A DNA stretch of 46,326 nt from Elusimicrobiota bacterium (GTDB lineage: Bacteria; Elusimicrobiota; Elusimicrobia; UBA1565; UBA9628), in contig JACRDT010000026.1 in the NCBI GenBank assembly GCA_016212795.1, positions 1 through 46,326 on the forward strand, written 5' to 3'. Position numbers and translations under genes: made by a program. The notes under the pieces are model-generated. The model worked only from the letters and a program-made list of their open reading frames with translations. It did no database searches and was not told the origin of the DNA. This document shows positions 27,138-33,900 of the stretch, piece by piece (position 1 is the stretch's first letter; each line of letters starts with the position of its first letter).

Positions 27138-28109
27138 ATGAAGTTGGAGGCAAACCCCGTGACAACCCCTCGCCGCGCGTTGCCGTTCGTCCTGGCCGCC
27201 GCCCTCCTGGCCCCGGCCCTCCTCCACGCGGGCCTCGAAGACGCGTTCGTGGCCGGCGCCGCGTCCTTCAACAAGGCGCTCCTGACCCCGCCGAAGCTCG
27301 TTGCGGCGGGTCTCCAGGATTTCCGAGCCTCGTCCGAAGAGGACCAGCTCATCGACCTGCTCGGCGATTCCGACGCTCAGGTCCGCGCCGCGGCCGCCAA
27401 GTCCCTGCATCGTTACGCCCTCACCAGCGACCGGGCCGAACGGGCCCTGCTGGATCTGGCCGGCGACCATCGCGAGGTCGCGCCGGTCAAGCGGGAAGCC
27501 ATCAAGAGCCTGGCCTGGGCGGCCCAGCACGACAACACCAAGCGCAAACTCCTGTCCATCGCCACGGACTTCAGGGAAGATGCGGCGGTGCGCGCCATCG
27601 CATTCAAATCCCTCTACGTCGTCGCCGGCCAGGACGACAACGTCGGCCGGGCCCTCCGGGACGCCCTCTCCGACTCCCGGGAGCCTGCCGCCGTCCGCGA
27701 GGCCGCGGCCTGGACCCTCTGGGCCGACCAGAACGACGACTCCACCCGCCGCGCCCTCAAGGACATCCTCGGAGACTGGCGCGAGGCCGGGAGCCTGCGG
27801 GTCGAGGCCGCCAAGAGCCTCTTCGGCGCCATGAACGCCGCCGACGCCGAAAGGACGATGAAGGACATCGCCCTGGACGACCGCTCCCCCGAGGCCCTGC
27901 GCGAGGCGGCCCTCCTGTGCTTCCTCCTGAAGAACAACGACTCCGATGTCAGGGCGATGCTGGGGGATATCTCCCGCGACCGCAACGCGACCGCGCGGGT
28001 GCGGACCGCGGCCATCAAGGCCCTGGGGGACCTCACCCTGGAGATCGCCCAGTACTTCCACCTCTCGCATTACCGCGGGAAGTTCATCGACCCGCTCGAG
28101 AACCAGTAG
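27138..28109 (+). CDS. Exported HEAT-repeat protein
   Basis: The 323-residue protein has a signal peptide (PRRALPFVLAAALLAPALLHAG) after a charged N-terminus. From about residue 70 to 300 it carries five or six HEAT-like helical pairs, each with a D-x-x-VRxxAAKSL-type core (SDAQVRAAAAKSLHRYAL, EDAAVRAIAFKSLYVV, SRSPEALREAALLCF-like). Such solenoids bind other proteins. Position 1 is set by the strong Shine-Dalgarno; a hairpin terminator follows its stop. Monocistronic. The partner is unknown. Confidence 0.85.
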   Translation: MKLEANPVTTPRRALPFVLAAALLAPALLHAGLEDAFVAGAASFNKALLTPPKLVAAGLQDFRASSEEDQLIDLLGDSDAQVRAAAAKSLHRYALTSDRAERALLDLAGDHREVAPVKREAIKSLAWAAQHDNTKRKLLSIATDFREDAAVRAIAFKSLYVVAGQDDNVGRALRDALSDSREPAAVREAAAWTLWADQNDDSTRRALKDILGDWREAGSLRVEAAKSLFGAMNAADAERTMKDIALDDRSPEALREAALLCFLLKNNDSDVRAMLGDISRDRNATARVRTAAIKALGDLTLEIAQYFHLSHYRGKFIDPLENQ

Positions 28110-28127
28110 AGCTCGCCGCCGCTAAGG

Positions 28128-28152
28128 AAGGCCGGGCGTCACGCCCGGCCTT
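28128..28152 (+). terminator. Strong hairpin terminator after the HEAT-repeat gene
   Basis: AAGGCCGGGCG, loop TCA, CGCCCGGCCTT form a perfect 11-bp stem, followed by the T-rich TCTCGTTT. It is 18 bp after the stop codon. The opposite strand lacks a T-run. Confidence 0.75.
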
Positions 28153-28162
28153 TCTCGTTTAC

Positions 28163-28171
28163 TGCTATAAT
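28163..28171 (+). promoter_or_regulatory. Extended -10 promoter of the HEPN/MNT pair
   Basis: TGCTATAAT is a perfect extended -10. Only 4 nt separate it from ATG 28176, and 7 nt from a second ATG at 28179, so the mRNA should be leaderless, probably starting at the second ATG. No -35 is visible. Confidence 0.7.
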
Positions 28172-28175
28172 CACC

Positions 28176-28571
28176 ATGATGGCCAGGCGATACAAGGATT
28201 GGCTGGCCCAGGCGCAAAGCGACCTGGAACACGCCAGAAAGTCCGTCCCCATGCGGGACTTCAACTGGGCGTGCTTCGCGAGCCAGCAGGCAGCGGAGAA
28301 GGCGCTCAAGGCGCTTTACGACTTCCTGGGAGGCGAGGGCTGGGGTCATTCGGTTGTCAAGCTGCTCAAAGAGCTTCCTTCCGAGCGCGCCCCTGCCGCC
28401 GCGGGCCTCTTGGACAAAGGCGCCTCGCTGGACAAGCTCTACATCCAGACGCGCTACCCGAACGGCTTCGCGATCGGCTCGGCCGCGGAGTACTACACGG
28501 AGCAGGAGGCCCTGCAGGCCATCGCCAATGCCGGGGATATTCTTTCCTTCGTCAAGTCCCAGATTCGCTGA
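28176..28571 (+). CDS. HEPN-domain protein (HEPN/MNT toxin-antitoxin pair)
   Basis: The 131-residue protein matches the HEPN fold: LAQAQSDLEHARKSVPMRDFNWACFASQQAAEKALKAL is the four-helix core and YIQTRYPNGFAIGSAAEYYT is a typical HEPN tail motif. HEPN proteins paired with MNT nucleotidyltransferases are usually RNases or regulators neutralised by the partner. ATG 28176 follows an extended -10 by 4 nt (28179 is as likely). The MNT gene begins 44 bases before its end. Confidence 0.85.
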   Translation: MMARRYKDWLAQAQSDLEHARKSVPMRDFNWACFASQQAAEKALKALYDFLGGEGWGHSVVKLLKELPSERAPAAAGLLDKGASLDKLYIQTRYPNGFAIGSAAEYYTEQEALQAIANAGDILSFVKSQIR

Positions 28572-28896
28572 CCCGGGCCGGACGGTCGCGGAGCTCAGGG
28601 CGCTCTCTTCGGCTCTCGGGGAGAGGAACGTGCTTATCGAGCGTATCTGCCTCTTCGGGTCCTACGCGGAAGGCAACGCATGCTCCAGGAGCGACGCCGA
28701 CATCCTTGTCGTGCTCTCGCGGGACCCTCGTCCCATGCGCGACAGGCTGGAGGAGTTTCTGCTCGCCTTCGCCGATGCGCCCGTCCCCGTGGACGTCCTT
28801 GTCTGCACGAGGAGCGAACTCGACGAGGCCCGGGAGGAAGGCAACCGTTTCATGATCCGCGCCGCGTCGGGGATAGATCTTTACCGTCGGGCCTGA
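28528..28896 (+). CDS. MNT-type minimal nucleotidyltransferase
   Basis: With ATG 28528 the protein has 122 residues and overlaps the HEPN gene by 44 bases in another frame. The nucleotidyltransferase motif is intact: FGSYAEGNACSRSDADILVV, with G44-S45 and metal-binding D56 and D58. The C-terminus (PVDVLVCTRSELDEAR) is normal for the family. MNT antitoxins can AMPylate or otherwise inactivate the partner HEPN toxin. The N-terminal 13 residues (up to ADPGRT) are unusual, so a later non-ATG start is possible. Confidence 0.8.
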   Translation: MPGIFFPSSSPRFADPGRTVAELRALSSALGERNVLIERICLFGSYAEGNACSRSDADILVVLSRDPRPMRDRLEEFLLAFADAPVPVDVLVCTRSELDEAREEGNRFMIRAASGIDLYRRA

Positions 28897-28903
28897 AAGC
28901 CCT

Positions 28904-29025
28904 CCGCATACTCGATGAAGATGCGGGGGATGCCGCCTATCAAGCGCACGAAGCAGCAGGTCACGATGTTGGCATGAAGGCCCAGGCCCGCCCAGGCGTC
29001 GGCCTCCTGGACGAAGCGCTCCACA
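28904..29025 (-). pseudogene. Fragment of a giant Ser/Thr kinase gene
   Basis: On the minus strand this 122-bp piece reads ERFVQEADAWAGLGLHANIV then TCCFVRLIGGIPRIFIEYAEG, which matches the kinase N-lobe region of the gene at 30915 (ERFVQEANTWVGLGLHPNIV...). The DNA aligns with 35549-35670 at high identity. Neither the start of the kinase nor the catalytic loop is present, so this is a decay remnant. It lies between the MNT gene and the VapC toxin. Confidence 0.85.
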
Positions 29026-29072
29026 ACCGCTCCGGACGCCGAGGAACCGACAGCCAGAGGACTTGGCGATCC

Positions 29073-29507
29073 CTACTCGGCCGGGAAGTGCTTGCCCAGG
29101 AATTCGCGGGGAGTGAGTATCTGGATGCCCCGGAACCTGCCAAGCGGCCTTATATGCCTCAGGTTGCCTGTCAGGAGAACATCGGCCCTGGCCTCGACGG
29201 CGCACTCCAATATCCGGTTGTCGGACTCCTTGGCATCGATGACGGAAAGGTGCAGGCGGGGATGGACCACCGTCACGAAATCCTTGACCCAGGCAATGGC
29301 CTGCTGGGCCTCCTCCATGGAGAAGCCGGCCTTGGACTTCAGGTTCCTCTCGAACTCCTCCAGGATGAATGGCGAGACGACCGCCTCGAAGCTCTTCTCC
29401 TCAACGAGGTCCCAGACCTTCCTCAACCTCTCGCTTCTGAAGCCGACGGCGGAGACAAGAACGTTCGTGTCCAGGACGACGCGCAGGCCCCTACGTTCGG
29501 CCTTCAT
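29073..29507 (-). CDS. PIN-domain toxin, VapC-like (PIN_3)
   Basis: The ATG at 29507 gives 144 residues; the TTG at 29510 is an alternative. PIN acidic residues are visible: D13 in VVLDTNVLVSA, the ILEEFE helix, DAKESDNRIL and ADVLLTGN (Asn replaces the usual Asp after Gly). PIN toxins are Mg-dependent RNases. The start overlaps the antitoxin end by 17 bases, the standard vapBC layout. Confidence 0.85.
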   Translation of the reverse strand: MKAERRGLRVVLDTNVLVSAVGFRSERLRKVWDLVEEKSFEAVVSPFILEEFERNLKSKAGFSMEEAQQAIAWVKDFVTVVHPRLHLSVIDAKESDNRILECAVEARADVLLTGNLRHIRPLGRFRGIQILTPREFLGKHFPAE

Positions 29508-29733
29508 CAATCATGCGCTCGACGTCCTCCAAGCTCCTTATGCCGCGACTCTCCAAGTTCTCCGCCAGCTTCCTCCGGAGCTCGACAAACCCCTCCTTCC
29601 TGGCGATGTAGACCCGGAGTGCCTCCCGCACAAGCTCGGACCTCGTGCGGGACTCCTCCTTGGCGATTCTCAGCGCCTGCCTACAAAGAGGAGGCGGCAG
29701 GCTCACCGTCCACTGGGCCGTGTGGCGTTGCAT
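29491..29733 (-). CDS. RHH-type antitoxin of the VapBC pair
   Basis: The 80-residue protein has a ribbon-helix-helix N-terminus (TVSLPPPLCRQALRIAKEE, RTRSELVREALRVYI) and a C-terminal toxin-binding segment (LESRGIRSLEDVERMIDEG). It starts at ATG 29733 behind a perfect GGAGGTGA Shine-Dalgarno (29741-29747). It would repress its own promoter by binding the inverted repeat at 29757-29773. Confidence 0.85.
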   Translation of the reverse strand: MQRHTAQWTVSLPPPLCRQALRIAKEESRTRSELVREALRVYIARKEGFVELRRKLAENLESRGIRSLEDVERMIDEGRT

Positions 29734-29756
29734 GTTCGATCACCTCCGCCGGCTTG

Positions 29757-29773
29757 TCATTACTATGTAATGA
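29757..29773. promoter_or_regulatory. Operator of the VapBC operon (inverted repeat)
   Basis: TCATTAC, ATA, GTAATGA is a perfect 7-bp inverted repeat with a 3-base centre. It overlaps the extended -10 (TGGTATCAT, minus strand at 29770-29778), so an RHH dimer bound here would block transcription of the antitoxin-toxin pair. Confidence 0.65.
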
Positions 29774-29778
29774 TACCA
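29770..29778 (-). promoter_or_regulatory. Extended -10 promoter of vapBC
   Basis: The minus strand reads TGGTATCAT, overlapping the operator. The leader is long enough to hold the Shine-Dalgarno GGAGGTGA before ATG 29733. Confidence 0.5.
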
Positions 29779-30021
29779 GAGAAACCCGCCTCTTTCAACA
29801 CGCATTCCCTGGCGCACGCCATCCATGAGCGGCGACGGAATCGGGACAAGCTCGGCGTCCGCGTCGAGCCATCGTCAGGCAGGTCCCGGCTGCCGATGAT
29901 CAATCAACGAAAAGCCGCTCCGGTCGCTCGCCCCATGCGGCCTGCGCTTCTTGCGAAGGGTCCAAGCGTCCGAGTGCAACGGGTAATGAGTCGCGGTAGG
30001 GACGGCGGTTGCCCGCCGCCC
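29779..30021. other. No gene recognised
   Basis: This 243-bp stretch between the vapBC promoter and the PP2C/kinase remnant has no supported coding region. ORFs crossing it lack motifs and continue through remnant or TA sequences in the wrong frame. Confidence 0.4.
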
Positions 30022-30219
30022 CCCGCCCGGCAGGTCCACGCCACGCTTGCGGATGGAGACGAACCTGTCGCGCAGGATGGCCGTACAGGCGTCGCCCACG
30101 CTGTCGAATGTCAGCGTCGGCGAACCAGGCGTCCTGGTTCTCGGACCTGCGCCTTCCTACGTCGCTGGCCGCGTGGACGGCGCACTCGAACACGGGCGTC
30201 GATTGTCCCATATCCCCTC
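30022..30219 (-). pseudogene. Chimeric remnant: PP2C start fused to FHA-kinase end
   Basis: From 30219 down to about 30114 the DNA matches the first 33 codons of the PP2C gene (39995 downward; MGQSTPVFECAVHA, SDVGRRRSENQDAWFADA). From about 30108 down to 30022 it matches the C-terminal kinase region of the FHA-kinase gene (near 37878-37960). In the intact operon those segments are about 1.9 kb apart in this same order. So this is a second copy of the operon with an internal deletion joining the two genes. The frame is broken after the junction and no functional product is expected. Confidence 0.85.
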
Positions 30220-30258
30220 GGCCCGCGACATGGCCGAGGCCGGCCGCGCGAGCCCCGC

Positions 30259-30516
30259 TCAGCGGTAGACTTCCCTCCTGTGCCCGACCTTGACCACCAA
30301 GACGTGTTTGAGCGCATCGTCCACTGAATAGACCACGCGCCAGTCTCCTTGCCGGATGCGGTAGCGGTCCTCCCCGGAGAGCTTCTCGCATTGATGGGGC
30401 CGCGGGTCCTCCGCCAGTCTCCTGATCCTATCCATCAGAAGGCGAAGGTGGGTCTTGGGGACCGCGCGCAGCTCCCGCTCCGCGGAAGCGCGGACGGAGA
30501 CCTTATAGAAGCCCAT
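30259..30516 (-). CDS. RelE/ParE-type toxin
   Basis: ATG 30516 gives 85 residues: FYKVSVRASAERELRAV, a conserved ribosome-dependent or gyrase-type toxin core with RYRIRQGDWRVVYSV and C-terminal VGHRREVYR. RelE-family proteins cleave mRNA at the ribosome; ParE relatives attack gyrase, and the sequence does not settle which. The gene overlaps the upstream antitoxin by 14 bases. Confidence 0.85.
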   Translation of the reverse strand: MGFYKVSVRASAERELRAVPKTHLRLLMDRIRRLAEDPRPHQCEKLSGEDRYRIRQGDWRVVYSVDDALKHVLVVKVGHRREVYR

Positions 30517-30724
30517 CCGCCTTGAGCCTTCGCAGGACTTCCTCGAACGGCCTGGCAGGCTCACCCTTGCGGCCCTCGAACGCCTCCAGGTCCAGCGAAT
30601 CCTCCTTCAGGCTCAAGCGGACCGCGTCGGCGACGATGGCCGAGAGGCCTCGGCTGGTCACCGCCGCCTTGAGCTTGAGCGCCCGGTAAAGCCTGTCGTC
30701 GAAGGAGATGGTCGTGCGTGTCAT
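30503..30724 (-). CDS. RHH-like antitoxin of the RelE pair
   Basis: The 73-residue protein has a ribbon-helix-helix-like N-terminus (TRTTISFDDRLYRALKLKAA) and an acidic C-terminal half that would wrap the toxin (PARPFEEVLRRLKADGLL). It is the first gene of the pair. Its ATG follows a well-formed promoter -10 by only 6 nt, so the mRNA is predicted to be leaderless. Confidence 0.8.
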   Translation of the reverse strand: MTRTTISFDDRLYRALKLKAAVTSRGLSAIVADAVRLSLKEDSLDLEAFEGRKGEPARPFEEVLRRLKADGLL

Positions 30725-30730
30725 ACAGAT

Positions 30731-30759
30731 AGTTTAACACCAAGATGCTTTGGCGTCAA
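30731..30759 (-). promoter_or_regulatory. Sigma70-like extended -10 promoter of the RelE pair
   Basis: On the minus strand TTGACG (-35) and TAAACT (-10, preceded by TGT) are separated by exactly 17 bp. The -10 ends 6 nt before the antitoxin ATG at 30724, so the transcript should begin at or near the start codon. Confidence 0.75.
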
Positions 30760-30914
30760 GATGCGCTCACCCCGCACGCAGCGAAGGCTCTCTCGACCCG
30801 GGCCTCCCCGCGAGACGCCCTCTCGCTGCCATCCTTGCGGGCCATAGTGCGACTCGCCCTTTGCCGCACGGCCCTCCTATTCGCATCACCTCGCCGGTTT
30901 ATCCTGGCGCACCC

Positions 30915-33900
30915 TCAACGGGCCGGGCGGAGCCCGTGGTAGCAGTCCCGAAGGCCCGGGGGGAGCCCGGAGCGGAGCGCAGCACTCAAGGAGGCGGTGC
31001 CGAAGTCCCCGGCGCCGCTGCGAGTGACCCGGGCGGAGCCCGTGGGACTTTCCCTTGCGCTGCCATCGCTCGGCGCGCCATTGTAGGAGTGATGATACCA
31101 ATCCTGGGTCCACTCCCACACATTGCCTACCATGTCGCAGAGTCCCTGCTCAGTGTTCCCGGCGGTCTTCGAGCATACGGGCCAGGTCGAGTTCCTCCCG
31201 CAGCCCCTGCCGCCATCATCCATGACCGCTCTTGCGCAGGTCGCCTGCTCATCACCCCAGGGATACTTCCAATCCTTACCCGCGCTCCGGGCAGCGTACT
31301 CCCACTCGGCCTCAGATGGAAGGCGGCCGCCGACCCAGGCCGCGAACGCTTTGGCCTGGTTCCAGTCCACATAAACAACAGGTTGGTCATCGGCCGAAGA
31401 GTAAGACTCGCAGGGTGAGCCCTGCGACGTGCAGGCCCCGGCCTCGACGCAGGCCTTGTACTGCTTGTTGGTCACCTCGGTCTTGGCCAGTTGAAAGGAC
31501 TTGACCTTCACGGAATGCCTGGGCGTCTTGCCAAATTCATCCGTGCCCATCATGAACGTCCCGCCGGGAATGCGCACCCACTGGATTCCCGCCTTGCCTG
31601 ATGGAACCGCCTTCCCGGCCGCTGCCGGCTCCGAAGGTTTGACTGCTGGTTTAATCGTTCGGGAAAGCCTGATGGCCTCTCTGAGCTGGTCATCGCCGAG
31701 CCTGGGTTTGAGGGTCGCAATCATCGCCTCGAATGCCTTAAGACCTTCCTGCCTTGCTTGGGAGGAGTTATAGATCAATAACAGCGATATGATGCGGTCA
31801 TCCTCGTATTCGACCTGATAGCTGTCATTGGTCCGTTTGTCTTGAAGGCACCGGGACCTGCAGGATTTCCTGCCCAAATGTGATCCGCCGGTAGCGGTTC
31901 CCAACGGTGTGCCGCCGTTCCTGCTGCATTGGTAGGCGTTCCTGTCCGGATCGCAGAATTGCCCACTTGCCACGGTGTGAGTTCCGATGTAGATTTCCGC
32001 ATCGTGGTCAATAGGCGACGCGCCTTTCGCGCCCCCTGATTCCTCCAGCTTGCGCCATTGCCAGACAAAATAATCCTTCACGAAAACATGGGCATAACCT
32101 GTCATGTTCCCAGGTTCTTTGACCTGCCAGCCGGTGCCCGGAATCAGATAGATCCAACCTTGCCCAGCCGGGTCTGGAACGGAATCCCTTGGATTGGTGG
32201 CCAGCAAGGCATCCTGGGGAAGAGACCATAACCGAACATTGGGGAGACTGCCTGGCAAGGCGCCGGCAGAGAGGATCCGTGTGCCGTCAGGCGAAATCGC
32301 CATCGTGAGGCTCAAGGCATTTTCCAGGATGTTCTGCTGGCTTGTCCTCCCCCAGTCATTGATTTCCTTGAATGATGCGATATCCCAAAGACGAAAACTG
32401 CCGAGAAAGCCTATCAATGCTTTGCGCGCATCATTGGAGAAGCTGATGGGACCCTGCAAGCTGGTATGGCCGATTCTAGAGAAGAGAAGCTTCCCGCTAT
32501 CGGTATCCCAAGACTGGAAGGCGGGTCCCTGGGTCGCAATGATGGCCCTGCGTCCATCTGGCGAGAATGCCACGGCCTTGACCTCCGGCGCCGGGACCGG
32601 CCACTGTCGGATCATCTTCCGTTCTCCCAAGTCCCAAAGCCTGGCCGAGCGATCCTTTCCGGCAGACAAGGCCATCCTTCCGTCAGGAGAAATGGCGACA
32701 ACGGTCACGGAGGAAGTCCCTGTTTGCCAAGCCGCGATAGGCTTGCCTGTGGAAACCTCCCAGAGTCTTAAGGACATGTCAGGACTTGCTGACAAAGCCG
32801 TGGCTCCATCCGGTGAGAATACCACGGCGCTGACTTCTTTGCTATGGCCTTCCCACCGCGCGATCTCCGTGCCTCTCGCCACTTCCCATAGTCTCATCGT
32901 ATTGTCCGAACATCCCAGCAGAGCATGCTTGCTGTCCGGCGAGAAGGCGATGGCCCCAACAATGTTGAGATTTCCTAGCCAACCGCGGCCGATCACGTTC
33001 CATCCCTGCAGCAACACTGCGGTCTCTTTCCTCCCGTCGACGGCCTGGCCTGTCGGTTTCGCGGGTTCGGCCGGGGCCGGGGCTTCAGGCCTGGGCTCCG
33101 GCTGAGCCGCCTTCACAACGGATTCCTGGGCCGAAGGCCCAGGGGGTGGAGCAGGCTCGGTCTGCCGGCCCTCGGTCGAAGCCTGCTTCGGCCTGGCATC
33201 AAACGCCGCGCCCTGGGAAGGAGCCGGCGCCTTGTCCGGCGCGACGGCCAGGTATATGACGAGGCTGATGGCAGCGGCGATACCGACCCCAGCCAAAGCG
33301 TAATAGACTGTCTTGGCCTTGGATGCGAGATCCCCTTGGCCGGCCGATCCACGCGGGCTCGGCTGAGCCGCCTTGCCCGCCTGTCCATTGCGCTCTGGAA
33401 ACTCGAACTTCCAATCCAACTCCCACAACCGCAGGCCGTCCCGGCCAGCGGAAAGGACGTATCTCGCGTCAGGCGAGAAGCACGCGGCGGTCATTGCCGC
33501 CCTGTGCCCCTCCGCCGTCCAAACGCACTCATCGCCGCCAAGGTCCCACAACTTGAGGGCCTTGTCGTCCCCGCCGGACAAGGCGTGCCTGCCCTCCGGC
33601 GTAAAACGCACGCTCCGGGCCGGACCTTCATGGGCCTGGACGCTCGACACAGGGCCTGTCCCGGGGAGCCATCTCACGAGCCTCCCGTCCTCGCAGGCCA
33701 GCAGCAGCCAGGGCTGGCTGGAGGACGTTGCCGCGTCATGGACCTTGCCCGCGCTTGAGTCAGCCTTGAGCATCCTGCCACTGGCCAAGTCCCAGCACTT
33801 GAGGAAACCATCCGCCCCCCCCGCGGTGAAGGCCCGCAGGCCCTCTGAGCTCACGGCCAGCGCGATCACGGGCCCGTCATGCGCGTGGACCGAGAACCTC

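Noticed and set aside
30915..31060. Complete diversity-generating retroelement
   Set aside because: No reverse transcriptase and no template repeat exist in the window, so only a possible target tail is reported.
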